31,136 nucleotides of DNA, taken from contig CAMXYZ010000004.1 in NCBI GenBank assembly GCA_947253305.1, positions 1-31,136 on the forward strand, given 5' to 3'. The notes below the pieces were generated by a model. That model was not told the DNA's origin and did not search any database. It saw nothing but the letters and a program-made list of their open reading frames with translations. Shown in pieces: positions 16,301 through 24,026 of this stretch. Source of the stretch: an uncultured Helcococcus sp. GTDB lineage: Bacteria; Bacillota; Clostridia; Tissierellales; Peptoniphilaceae. Within the stretch, counting starts at the first letter, position 1. Every line of letters begins with the position of its first letter. Both the position numbers and the translations under genes were made by a program.

Positions 16301-16544
16301 GTGTATTAGAAATTATTTCTTCAACATTTTGAGTTGAGCCCATCAATCCATACCATTCTAATAAATCTCTATCATATCTAGTTATAACTGAATTAAGTGC
16401 TAGATCTGCAGATGATTCCACGACACTTCTTGAAAGATACACCCTACCAACATCTACAAATATACTTGTTATTAGTAAGGTTGGCACAAGTATTAAAGCT
16501 AAAAATACTGAAACAGCACCATTGTTTTTTCTAAATATTTTCAT
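13356..16544 (-). CDS. Large TadE/TadG-like envelope protein (DUF5702-like), function unknown
   Basis: A 1062-residue protein. The N-terminus resembles TadE/TadG pseudopilins: a basic start, Gly9, a hydrophobic segment about 10-32 that includes VFLALILVP, Asp31, and VESSADLAL (42-50), the usual (A)DAALA-type motif. Residues about 140-750 are Lys/Glu-rich and predicted mostly helical, probably coiled coil. The last 300 residues are more globular with two hydrophobic stretches, and EIEYILQG (near 850) resembles the C-terminal motif of the DUF5702 group as I recall it. The ATG at 16544 is chosen because AAAGGAGGTTA precedes it; an in-frame ATG 17 codons upstream lacks a ribosome site. No tadA, tadB, tadC or prepilin peptidase gene is nearby, so it seems to be an orphan. 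It begins the operon that continues with four lipoproteins. Confidence 0.75.
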   Translation of the reverse strand: MKIFRKNNGAVSVFLALILVPTLLITSIFVDVGRVYLSRSVVESSADLALNSVITRYDRDLLEWYGLMGSTQNVEEIISNTQEHFKNSLHPIDKNNKDSRNFLKAKLLNKENFIAPVENANLSNPAMIKKEIVEFSKYRAPAQIMEDIIERYDDLNEFSSFIKNADKDKELIDRKTEFYESESELLRKAFNLYTVLREYNELTNDLRIEAFEALRSKLLTIKDSYEKLHKRSYEIHLMVKGKESELEIYNRATLDKNEITKVNELIEKYKDDLENSPVKDIIIKDGEEIYLEKSKFDKLIKDFESKLEDQIKDKAILITNHLKNISEIKPGSNPGDLNRFYWWSESFGSNRDEGVYKMNDELNQAIDQLTILYVKMKLIEDLKVKDDVSESKTKYDNAMKEYKKIYESYLKEYPTDDEYRINTDLIHSISRDNIHLINPNNQTITIDGKEVSYETILSEISETMLVFYGTLLGIDEKLNLVLNGDKGNIFTSSDNIPSLDELLKLVKNYKTNFNKWEEKANEPGYESDIAEADRKEISERIESEFIENVTEENVNEFKQRVKNIKSEMDKIRKNLEDFKYNKNPIMTIKDYDYFLTVINDNMNKVDKINKDLDSHQKTMFEKYYKQPEKIFDTTNIKKGSHNPVMDPEEDNYEVPKLYKFLYNALERAYKDKDTVDKALKEFDSAKDDAKKLDKSEENSKRFKGSSTPVNKEYSGNSTFKDTNIFASVIGQFRKLLNKDFSLIRDEIFTTTYAMNMFSFATFDNEGMFKLASEEEKKNFSIRSPDYSGQEELWKKFDILNEEDFEKAKAIRFKNRTMTGIRINDKNNQAYLAEIEYILQGTKNNAENVASMYSDLYKIRFGFNQVSAFRNFWGSQTATGRVIKAVATSLYTATSGLVPIPLTKIALLTALTTVESFKDLDRLEAGFPIEPFKSEDDWHYTLPDTDELPVAIAHLAKGEFEEKQNRTTGLYYSDYLTVFLLSYLSGNLSDDPYMRIAELIQTNIGAKTSGDYSLKNSNSYYELKAKVKVDPILFTLNLFKDYVDGQEIRKDWNTYDIDIVRGY

Positions 16545-16614
16545 TAACCTCCTTTTCAAATATTTGATATTTATTTTTTTGTACTTTAAAAGCAAAAATT
16601 TTAATATCTTATTT

Positions 16615-16620
16615 ATTATA
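16615..16620 (-). promoter_or_regulatory. Candidate -10 of the TadG-like/lipoprotein operon promoter
   Basis: TATAAT is read on the minus strand at 16620-16615, about 70 nt before the ATG at 16544; the -35 region (TTACAA, 18 nt upstream) is weak. The rest of the 298-nt gap (16545-16842) is AT-rich and contains only the terminator at 16779-16805 and no gene that I can support. Confidence 0.45.
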
Positions 16621-16778
16621 CAACATTCAGTAACTAATTTGTAATATTAATGAAAAATTTGCCAAATAATCCTTAATTATGAATTATTTTTAAAATTTGT
16701 AATTATGATCCTATGGTAATTATAAAAAGTTTCAAATTAAATATTAATTTATTTTAACAATTACTCTAGACTTAATAG

Positions 16779-16805
16779 AAAAAGACAAGAAAATTATATT
16801 TCTTG
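16779..16805 (-). terminator. Intrinsic terminator after the Y-family polymerase gene
   Basis: CAAGAAA (16786-16792) and TTTCTTG (16799-16805) pair around a 6-nt loop, with five T following on the minus strand (complement of 16779-16783). It lies 38 nt after the polymerase stop codon and ends the MMPL-heptad-polymerase transcript. Confidence 0.75.
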
Positions 16806-16842
16806 CCCTTTTATTTCTTATTTATATTAAATTTTCCCGTTT

Positions 16843-18072
16843 TTATTCTTCCCTACTACTTGGTAAACTTGAAATATCCTGCATAGATTCTTTCATCTTG
16901 TTTTCTTCAAATTGTGAAGCAAATGTAATCTTCTCTCCACCATATTTAGTTCTAAGATCGTAGAGAGCTTTGTCGAGATTTACTTTTCTATCAAAATCTT
17001 CCGATTCAATAAAATTAATCTGAACATTTGTATCCTTGGTTAGATTAATGGCTCTTATTTCTAAAAATCTAATCGGCTTTTCCCATTTATAATTTTTAAA
17101 TAATTTCATCGCTTTCTCTTTAATTATAATTGAAGAAAAAGTTGAAAAATCAAATCCTTCCTGATAATTAAATGTAACCAGATCAGAATCCTTTACTGAA
17201 ATTTGAAGGCCCATAGCTTCCATATTATTTTCTATAAGTCTCGCACCAACTTTTAATGCAAGTCTTTGAAATACCTGATGCACTTCATATTCATTTTCCA
17301 GATTTTTTACAAGTGTTGTGCCATGCCCAATTGATTTAATCGGATATCTGGAATTAAAGTCTAGCACTTCACTGTCTCCTAATCCGTTTGCATTATACCA
17401 GGCTTTTTCTCCACTGGAACCAAGTATAGAAACTATGAATTCTCTATTAGAGTTTGCAATATCTCCCAATGTATATATTCCATGCTCATTTAGTTTAGAT
17501 TTTGCTGACTTTCCAATACCAATCATTCTATCAACTTCTAATGGCCAAACTTTATCCTTGAAATTGTCCTTTGTGATTTCAGTAATTGCATCGGGTGCAC
17601 TAATATCTGAGCCTAATTTTGCAAATATCTTATTATAACTAAGACCGATACTTACTGTAATACCAAGTTCATTTTTAATTTGTTTTCTAATCTTTTCAGC
17701 TATCTCCATTGGAGTACCGAAGAGTTTTTGTGAACCAGTAATATCAAGCCAGGCCTCATCTAGACCGAATGGTTCAACTTGATTCGTATATGAATAATAG
17801 ATATCCCTTGCCCATAGTGAATGCTTTTTATATTCATCGTAATGAGGCTTAACTAATATTAATTCTGGACATTTTCTTCTTGCTTGCCAAATAGTCTCTG
17901 CAGTCTTTACTCCAAACTTTTTAGCTTCTTCTGATTTAGCAAGTACTATACCATGTCTTTCTGAAGAAGAACCAGAAACAGCAATCGGTAAATTTTTTAA
18001 TTCCGGATTCAGTTTTATTTCAATAGATGCGAAACAATTATTCATATCTATATGAAGAATCGCTCTTTCCAT
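16843..18072 (-). CDS. dinB: Y-family translesion DNA polymerase (DinB/Pol IV-like)
   Basis: A 409-residue error-prone polymerase that copies damaged DNA. The palm metal ligands are visible: Asp9 in HIDMN and Asp105-Glu106 in GLDEAWLD. Phe14 aligns with the steric-gate position. The thumb HhH segment MIGIGKSAKSKLNEHGI and a little-finger domain follow. TFASQFEE near residue 388 could be the beta-clamp contact. The DEAW variant and length fit the Gram-positive DinB/YqjW-like branch; Pol IV proper versus a second Y polymerase cannot be settled. The ATG at 18072 follows GGAGGAGAA. It starts 15 nt after the stop of the heptad-repeat protein, so it is apparently co-transcribed with an export system, which is an odd partnership. 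I saw no clear LexA box near the operon promoter. Confidence 0.93.
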   Translation of the reverse strand: MERAILHIDMNNCFASIEIKLNPELKNLPIAVSGSSSERHGIVLAKSEEAKKFGVKTAETIWQARRKCPELILVKPHYDEYKKHSLWARDIYYSYTNQVEPFGLDEAWLDITGSQKLFGTPMEIAEKIRKQIKNELGITVSIGLSYNKIFAKLGSDISAPDAITEITKDNFKDKVWPLEVDRMIGIGKSAKSKLNEHGIYTLGDIANSNREFIVSILGSSGEKAWYNANGLGDSEVLDFNSRYPIKSIGHGTTLVKNLENEYEVHQVFQRLALKVGARLIENNMEAMGLQISVKDSDLVTFNYQEGFDFSTFSSIIIKEKAMKLFKNYKWEKPIRFLEIRAINLTKDTNVQINFIESEDFDRKVNLDKALYDLRTKYGGEKITFASQFEENKMKESMQDISSLPSSREE

Positions 18073-18087
18073 TTCTCCTCCATTTTC

Positions 18088-20487
18088 CTATTTTCTCCAG
18101 AAGAATATAATATCTAAAATTTTATCCCAGAATGTCTCTTCTTTAATTACTGTATCCTCTGGTCTTTCTTCATGTGCAGTGATTGAATCTGATACATATA
18201 CGAATTGTACTAATTTAATATTTTCATTTTCTTTATCTACAAATGATTCTAATTTAAATCCATCTTGACTGAAGGCTCTCATTGCTTCTTCTATACCTTC
18301 AGTTACCTTATCTCCAAGACCGCTAGTTTCATTCTTTAATCTGGATGTACCAGAATTTAGTTGATTTGCACCGGATTCTAATTGATTAGCTCCTTGTGAA
18401 AATTGACCAAAACCTTCTAGATATTGACCGAGTCCATTTGATAATTGAGTTAAACCAGAACTTAGCTCTTCTTGACCATCAAGGATTCTATTATGATTTG
18501 AAAGTAATAAATCTATGCCTTCTTTTAATTTCTTAACTTCAGACATATCACCAAAATCTAGATTAGCTATTATTTGATCCAATCCATTTGTTATTTGACT
18601 TGATCCATCGGTAAATTTATAGAAATGTGAGTAAAGTTCTTTTCCACCATTACCTAATTTTGCAAGACCTTGATCAATTTCGATGCTTCCTGGAAGTAAT
18701 CTATTAGTTATTCCATTTACTAATTGATTTGTACCATTTGTGTATTGTACTAATCCATCGTGGAATCTCTTATATTCTTGTCTAAATGTTCTAAGCTTTT
18801 CTAATTTTTCATAAGCTTCATCCGCATCAAATTTCTCTAATGCCTCTTTTAATGGTTCTAGATTCTTTCTTAGAAGATTTAAGTAAATCTTTATATTAGC
18901 TTTTATTTCATCAATTGTCTGTTTATCTGTCTCTATTTTCTCGATTAAATCTGTTACAACTTGTAATCTTTGATTTAGATTGTCGATTTTTTCTTTAATT
19001 GAAGCAATTTCTGCTAATAGTTTCTTAACATCTTCATTATCTGGATCCGCTATTTGAAGTCTTTCTATAATCGCATCAGCATCTAATGAATTTGATAGCT
19101 CTTGTAATTGTTTTAAATTTTCTTCAATCTCTTGTTTTGAATTTATTAATTCATCAATTAATTTATCAGTATCTAAATTATCAAGTTGACTATCTGCTAA
19201 TTCCCAATATTTTAAGCCTTCTTCTATTAATTTAGCTAAAGTTTGCATATCTTCTTTAGATATGTCTTCTAGTATGGGGATATTGTCTAATACTGCTAGT
19301 CCATTATAAATTTGCTCTGAACCTTCAACTAATTGCTTGCCGGCATCTACTAATTGTTGAGATTGCTCAGACATTGTATTTATTCCTTCAGTAAATTCCT
19401 TATGGCCACCTTCAAGTCTTGTCACGCCGCTTGTATATTCTTTGAGTCCACTATCATATGTTTTTAGACCATCTGTCAAACTTTGGCTACCATCTCTTAA
19501 TGATATAAGCCCTGATTTTAATTGATTTAATCCTGGTTCTAATTCACCTAATCTATTCACCATTAAATCGATACCTTGTGAATATTGTTTTAACCCTGAA
19601 TTAAATTGACTGGTTCCATCAGTTAATTGCTTTTGGCCTTCTTTACTTGCATTTAAACCTTGATAAATTTGACTTAATGATGAATAAAGTAAGGCTGTAT
19701 TTCCACTTAATTGTTTTATACCATCTGTTAATTTATTTGTACCATCATCTAATTGTGATATCCCATTTTCTAATTCTTTTAATCCATCTGTTAATTTGTC
19801 TATGTCTCCAAGATCAACATTCATATTGAATGGTATAGCTGAAAATGTTAATGGATTCATAGCAAAATTTTTGCTATCTAATTGTATTTCAAATTTTAAT
19901 CCTTTTCCTGGAAGGATTGCATAATTTAATAATTGTGTACTTCCTTGATAAGCAAGGGTTGCATCATCATGTTTTTTAACTACTGCATTCTTACTATCTA
20001 TAGATATGGTAAGTTGACCTAAATAGTAGTCGGAAAATATCTTATTTGCTTTCTTATTGATCGAAATATTTCCTTTAATTGATATATCTCCTGATTGACC
20101 TGCTACATCATAAGGAGATAATTCTTTATCGCCTTTGTAGTATTTTAATTCTATATTCCAAGGAAGTTCCTTGTCAGGATCATTTCCTTGATAAAAAAAT
20201 TTTCCTTTTTTAGCATCAATCGATATTTTATTACTATCTCTTTTAATCTCATCAGTTGTGCTTAAATTTTTGACTTCAGAATATTTTCCATAGTCGATTA
20301 TTTTTTGATCTTTATCTAAATCAAATATATTTACTACATAAGTTCCATTTACCTTTCCATCAGGATTTGTAGAGATATAGACTATCTCTTCTTTTGGAGT
20401 ATTGTCACTTTTCGCAAATACATTTGAAACTAATGTGAAAATTAAAATGAAAGCCATACTAATTGATAGAATTCTTTTCTTTTTCAT
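18088..20487 (-). CDS. Secreted xxxLxxG heptad-repeat protein, partner of MMPL exporter (YhgE/Pip-like repeats)
   Basis: A 799-residue extracytoplasmic protein with a signal peptide (about 1-25, ending VFA). Residues 26 to about 225 form a beta-rich domain. Two blocks of heptads of the form xxxLxxG (LTDGLKELENGISQL and so on) occupy about 229-400 and 590-730. Between them is a coiled-coil stretch rich in Leu, Glu and Lys. The C-terminus ends in a short hydrophobic run (ILDIIFFW) with basic residues, perhaps a membrane anchor; no LPXTG motif is present. Such heptads are known from YhgE/Pip proteins of phage infection and type VII secretion loci. The gene follows the MMPL exporter by 4 nt with AAGGATAAGGAA as its ribosome site. 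A periplasm-like adaptor role is inferred. Confidence 0.8.
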   Translation of the reverse strand: MKKKRILSISMAFILIFTLVSNVFAKSDNTPKEEIVYISTNPDGKVNGTYVVNIFDLDKDQKIIDYGKYSEVKNLSTTDEIKRDSNKISIDAKKGKFFYQGNDPDKELPWNIELKYYKGDKELSPYDVAGQSGDISIKGNISINKKANKIFSDYYLGQLTISIDSKNAVVKKHDDATLAYQGSTQLLNYAILPGKGLKFEIQLDSKNFAMNPLTFSAIPFNMNVDLGDIDKLTDGLKELENGISQLDDGTNKLTDGIKQLSGNTALLYSSLSQIYQGLNASKEGQKQLTDGTSQFNSGLKQYSQGIDLMVNRLGELEPGLNQLKSGLISLRDGSQSLTDGLKTYDSGLKEYTSGVTRLEGGHKEFTEGINTMSEQSQQLVDAGKQLVEGSEQIYNGLAVLDNIPILEDISKEDMQTLAKLIEEGLKYWELADSQLDNLDTDKLIDELINSKQEIEENLKQLQELSNSLDADAIIERLQIADPDNEDVKKLLAEIASIKEKIDNLNQRLQVVTDLIEKIETDKQTIDEIKANIKIYLNLLRKNLEPLKEALEKFDADEAYEKLEKLRTFRQEYKRFHDGLVQYTNGTNQLVNGITNRLLPGSIEIDQGLAKLGNGGKELYSHFYKFTDGSSQITNGLDQIIANLDFGDMSEVKKLKEGIDLLLSNHNRILDGQEELSSGLTQLSNGLGQYLEGFGQFSQGANQLESGANQLNSGTSRLKNETSGLGDKVTEGIEEAMRAFSQDGFKLESFVDKENENIKLVQFVYVSDSITAHEERPEDTVIKEETFWDKILDIIFFWRK

Positions 20488-20491
20488 TTCC

Positions 20492-22543
20492 TTATCCTTT
20501 CGATAATTTAGACTTCATTGTTGTCTTCATAACTAACCAATCTAGATAATAGAGCATTACCGGTAATACTAAAACAACCAGTAGTAATGATAGAAATGCT
20601 CCTCTACCTAGTACTGTCCCCAATTCACTTACTAATGATATAGATGAAACTATAGATAATATTATTCCGGATGTCATTAATATTAATGCTGGTGGAATAA
20701 TGGTCTTATAGACTTTCATACCAGTTTGTATAACGGCTTCTTTTTTATCCATTGTTCGTCTTGCATATAAATATTCATTAGTATAGAGTATCGCATAGTC
20801 TACAGTAGCACCTAATTGAATCGATGATATGATCAAGTATCCAATAAAGCTTAATTCAGCACCTTTGTAATATGGGATGGCTAAATTAATCCATATTGAC
20901 GATTCAATTACGAGTACTAATATAAATGGTATACTCAATGATTTGAAATTGAGCATTATAATGAGACCAACTGAAATTATAGCTAAAATATTTACAAGTC
21001 TATTGTCTTTTTGAACAATCTTACTCATATCTTCCAATACAACTGATTCTCCTATTAACTCAAAATCATCTTGATAATATTTTCTAGCAATATATTTTAT
21101 TTGATTAATATATTTAAATGTAACTGGTCCTTCCTTTTCGGCTTTTGTATTTAATATTATACGAGAATAATTGTCGCTTATTATAGATTTTATCTCTTCC
21201 TTAGGCGGTATCCCCATAGGAAGTGATGTTCCTAACTGTTCAGTATATGATTGGACTGATTTTACGAATGGATTTCGCTTTAGTTCGCTAATCATTTCAT
21301 CTTCCTTAGCTAAATCTCCTCTTTTAACTAATAATACGATTTGATTATTTTTTCCAAATATACTTTCGATATATTTTTGATCTTTTTCTTCTAATGAGCC
21401 TTCTGCATAGTCACCCATACCATAGGTAAAATTATTTCTTTTTTGAGCTACAAATGATATTGGAACTATCGCAAGTATTATGAAGGCTATAATTCTAAAT
21501 TTATACACACCCTTTGACAAAATCTTGAAATTTGGTAAGAAGTCTCTATGCTCTGTCTTTTCTATCCATTTTTTAGTCATTATAATAAGAGCTGGTAAGA
21601 ACATTATAACTGATACCAAACTGAAGAATACTCCTTTTGCGAGGACCAATCCTAAGTCTTTACCGATTCCAAATTTCATAAATACTAAGGCTAGAAAACC
21701 AAATACCGTTGTTAGAGCTGATGATATTACTGATGATGCAGATATTTTTATCGCATCTACCAAAGCTTCTTTATCTCCCTTTTGTAAATTCTTTTGTCTA
21801 TGATATTCATGAAGTAAGAATATTGCATAATCCAGAGATACTGCTAATTGTAATATCCCACTTACAGATTGAGTTACAAATGAAATCTCTCCAAGAAATA
21901 TATTTGTCCCCATATTTATCACTATCGCAACACCTATTGTTAACATTAATAATACTGGCTCTATCCAAGATCTAACTGAAAATATTAGGATTAAAATTCC
22001 AGCAGGAACAGCAAGTGCTGTAATAGTTGCTATTTCACTAGTTACAGCTGATTGAGCTGCTGATTCGGAAACAATTTCTCCATCATATGCTGTATCTTCT
22101 GGAAGTATTTCTTTAATTTTTTCTAATGACTTAGCTACATTATCAGTCTCAACTGAAATCTGTAATAGTGCATTATTATCTATATAATAGGTATCTAATA
22201 AATCTTTGTCTATGATCTCTATAGGCTGAGATGGATTAGTTAATATATCCATCCAGAGAACTAATTTAACCTCTGGAATTTCTTTTAATTTTTCTTTATA
22301 CTCTAATACTTCTGGTATACTTACATCTTTTATAACTGCCCTTAGATTCGGAATTGGTTCGTCAAATTCTTCCTTCATCTTGTCTATAGCAGTCATCGAT
22401 TCAGAATTTCCCGGCATATATTTAGCTAATGAGAAGTTCTGCTTTACTCCTAATGCTAATACTGCCGATAAAATCGTAAGTATTAAAAATAAAGAAAATA
22501 TTAATTTATAATGTTTAACTATAAATTTAGACATTTTTTTCAT
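20492..22543 (-). CDS. MMPL/RND-family membrane transporter
   Basis: A 683-residue RND-superfamily permease with the expected twofold layout: a transmembrane helix at about 12-32, an external loop, five helices at about 165-330, a helix near 345-365, a second external loop, and five helices at about 510-670. SGILQLAVSLDYAIFLLHEYHR and its counterpart SSIQLGATVDYAILYTNEY hold the conserved Asp-Tyr pair of MMPL helices 4 and 10. It probably uses the proton gradient to move lipids or small molecules outward. The ATG at 22543 follows AGAAGGAA. It is first of the operon with the heptad-repeat protein and the Y-family polymerase. Substrate unknown. Confidence 0.9.
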   Translation of the reverse strand: MKKMSKFIVKHYKLIFSLFLILTILSAVLALGVKQNFSLAKYMPGNSESMTAIDKMKEEFDEPIPNLRAVIKDVSIPEVLEYKEKLKEIPEVKLVLWMDILTNPSQPIEIIDKDLLDTYYIDNNALLQISVETDNVAKSLEKIKEILPEDTAYDGEIVSESAAQSAVTSEIATITALAVPAGILILIFSVRSWIEPVLLMLTIGVAIVINMGTNIFLGEISFVTQSVSGILQLAVSLDYAIFLLHEYHRQKNLQKGDKEALVDAIKISASSVISSALTTVFGFLALVFMKFGIGKDLGLVLAKGVFFSLVSVIMFLPALIIMTKKWIEKTEHRDFLPNFKILSKGVYKFRIIAFIILAIVPISFVAQKRNNFTYGMGDYAEGSLEEKDQKYIESIFGKNNQIVLLVKRGDLAKEDEMISELKRNPFVKSVQSYTEQLGTSLPMGIPPKEEIKSIISDNYSRIILNTKAEKEGPVTFKYINQIKYIARKYYQDDFELIGESVVLEDMSKIVQKDNRLVNILAIISVGLIIMLNFKSLSIPFILVLVIESSIWINLAIPYYKGAELSFIGYLIISSIQLGATVDYAILYTNEYLYARRTMDKKEAVIQTGMKVYKTIIPPALILMTSGIILSIVSSISLVSELGTVLGRGAFLSLLLVVLVLPVMLYYLDWLVMKTTMKSKLSKG

Positions 22544-22595
22544 GATAATTCCTTCTTCTTCATTTTATTTAAAATATGTATTCTTTACTAATATA

Positions 22596-22601
22596 ATTAT
22601 A
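22596..22601 (-). promoter_or_regulatory. Candidate -10 of the MMPL operon promoter
   Basis: TATAAT is read on the minus strand at 22601-22596, 53 nt before the MMPL ATG and just after the hup terminator. The -35 would fall in the T-rich tail of the terminator and matches poorly. Confidence 0.45.
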
Positions 22602-22620
22602 TCCTAAATTTTAAATAATA

Positions 22621-22647
22621 AAAAAAATGATGCGTATGAACACATCA
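22621..22647 (-). terminator. Intrinsic terminator of hup
   Basis: TGATG (22628-22632) and CATCA (22643-22647), with an inner GT/AC pair after one mismatch, form a stem with an ATGA tip. Seven T follow on the minus strand (complement of 22621-22627). It is 22 nt after the hup stop codon. A T run on the plus side is also present but no plus-strand gene uses it. Confidence 0.75.
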
Positions 22648-22668
22648 CTTTTTTAATAAATTAGCTTC

Positions 22669-22947
22669 TTATTTATTAACAGCTTCTTTTAATGTTTTAC
22701 CAGCTTTGAATACTGGTGCTTTAGATGCTGGAATTTTAATCTTTTCTTCTGGATTTCTAGGATTTCTTCCTTCTCTAGCTTTTCTATGTCTTACTTCGAA
22801 TGTACCAAATCCAACTAGTTGAACTTTTTCTTCTTTAACTAGTGCTTCTTGTACTGATTCTAGTAATGCATCTAATGCTTTTGTTGAATCAACTTTTGTT
22901 AAACCACTTTTTTCAGCGATTCTTGTAATTAACTCTGATTTGTTCAT
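22669..22947 (-). CDS. hup: HU-family DNA-binding protein
   Basis: A 92-residue histone-like protein, normal length. It folds as a dimer of helices with DNA-binding arms; VGFGTFEVRHRKAREGRNPRNPE (positions 45-67, two parts: core GFGTF and arm RNPRNP) is the HU signature, with the intercalating proline in RNP. The start is at 22947 with AGGAGGAATTATA upstream. It has a strong promoter of its own and a terminator. It follows the mfd-prsA-like genes, a place where hup also occurs in clostridia. Confidence 0.97.
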   Translation of the reverse strand: MNKSELITRIAEKSGLTKVDSTKALDALLESVQEALVKEEKVQLVGFGTFEVRHRKAREGRNPRNPEEKIKIPASKAPVFKAGKTLKEAVNK

Positions 22948-22989
22948 TATAATTCCTCCTAAAATTTCAGTTAATTAAACTGTAATTTC

Positions 22990-23017
22990 ATTATAACATA
23001 ATAATCGACAAAATCAA
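22990..23017 (-). promoter_or_regulatory. hup promoter (extended -10)
   Basis: On the minus strand TTGATT (23017-23012) and TATAAT (22995-22990) are 16 nt apart, and TG one base before the -10 makes an extended element. It starts transcription about 35 nt before the hup ATG. Confidence 0.75.
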
Positions 23018-23054
23018 GGCTTTAAGGCTTTTTTTCTATATTTATTAAATTTTT

Positions 23055-24026
23055 TTATTTAATTTCATCACCATCATAGTCATAAAACTTTACATCGCTA
23101 CTTTTAATCTTTTCTTCAAGGTATTTTTCATACTTTTCAGAAGCAACATTATTTTTGATTGTTTCTTTATTCTTGTCCATTCCCACATTATTCTTTGTTA
23201 CTACTATTATATGATATCCGAATTGTGTTTTTACTGGATCAGATACTTCATTATCATCTAATTTGAATGCTGCATTAACAAAGTCTTCATCGAAACCTTT
23301 TGATGTAATCTTACCTAATTCACCACCATTTGATTTAGCTTTTTCATCTTTTGAATGTTCATCACTTAATTCTTTGAAATCTTCTCCATCTTTTAATTTT
23401 TGAGAAATTTCCGCTGCAAGTTCTTCATCGTCAACTAATATATGTTTAGCAATTACATTGTCGATACTATTCTTATTTGCTTCATAGTAATCTTCCATAT
23501 CTTTGTCGCTTACTTCTTGTTCTTCAATAAATAGACTTTTATGTTTAGCGTCTTTCAAGCTGTTTTTTACATTTTCTTCAAATACTGACTTTTCAACGCC
23601 AAGCATATTTAAATACTTGATAAATTCATTTTCCCCACCAAGATTTTCAATATACTTTTTAATTTCTGCATCTACTTCTTCTTGTTTTACTTCAATGTTT
23701 TTTTCTTCTAAATCCTTAGTAATTATTGCATCTCTAACCATTAAATTCACAACATTATTATTTAATTGTTGTTGTAATGCGATTATCCCTGCATATAAAT
23801 CGTAGAATTTATAGTATTCTTTATAAGATACTTCTTTATCTCCAACTTTTAAGAATGGTGTTTTCTTTTCTCTTAAGTTCTCAAATGAAACTGGTTTTTC
23901 ATCTTTTGTTTGAACTTGTGGTGTATTATCGTTTGTTTCCTCTCCATTACCTTCATCACCTTTACTACATCCTACAAATAATACTAGTACAAGTAAAAAT
24001 GAAATTACTTTAATTTTGTTTTTCAT
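23055..24026 (-). CDS. PrsA-like peptidyl-prolyl isomerase lipoprotein (parvulin)
   Basis: A 323-residue lipoprotein foldase for exported proteins. The signal peptide ends in FVGC (Cys20), a slightly unusual lipobox with Phe at -3. Residues 21-60 are an acidic linker; about 60-185 is a SurA/PrsA-like helical chaperone region, and about 188-290 is the PpiC rotamase domain (AKHILV, SNGGELG, FGYHII). The ATG at 24026 is preceded by AAAGGAGAATTTG inside mfd, so the start overlaps the mfd end by 17 nt in another frame and is likely coupled to it. I see no clear terminator after it; the direct repeat AAGGCTTT at 23015-23031 does not fold. Transcription may read into hup. Confidence 0.9.
   Translation of the reverse strand: MKNKIKVISFLLVLVLFVGCSKGDEGNGEETNDNTPQVQTKDEKPVSFENLREKKTPFLKVGDKEVSYKEYYKFYDLYAGIIALQQQLNNNVVNLMVRDAIITKDLEEKNIEVKQEEVDAEIKKYIENLGGENEFIKYLNMLGVEKSVFEENVKNSLKDAKHKSLFIEEQEVSDKDMEDYYEANKNSIDNVIAKHILVDDEELAAEISQKLKDGEDFKELSDEHSKDEKAKSNGGELGKITSKGFDEDFVNAAFKLDDNEVSDPVKTQFGYHIIVVTKNNVGMDKNKETIKNNVASEKYEKYLEEKIKSSDVKFYDYDGDEIK

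Noticed and set aside
21480..21803. 107-codon plus-strand open frame inside the MMPL gene
   Set aside because: Antisense shadow of a clear transporter gene; no ribosome site or family resemblance.
23012..23055. Possible terminator after the prsA-like gene (AAGGCTTT repeats next to a T run)
   Set aside because: The two units are direct, not inverted, repeats, so no stable stem forms on the minus strand.
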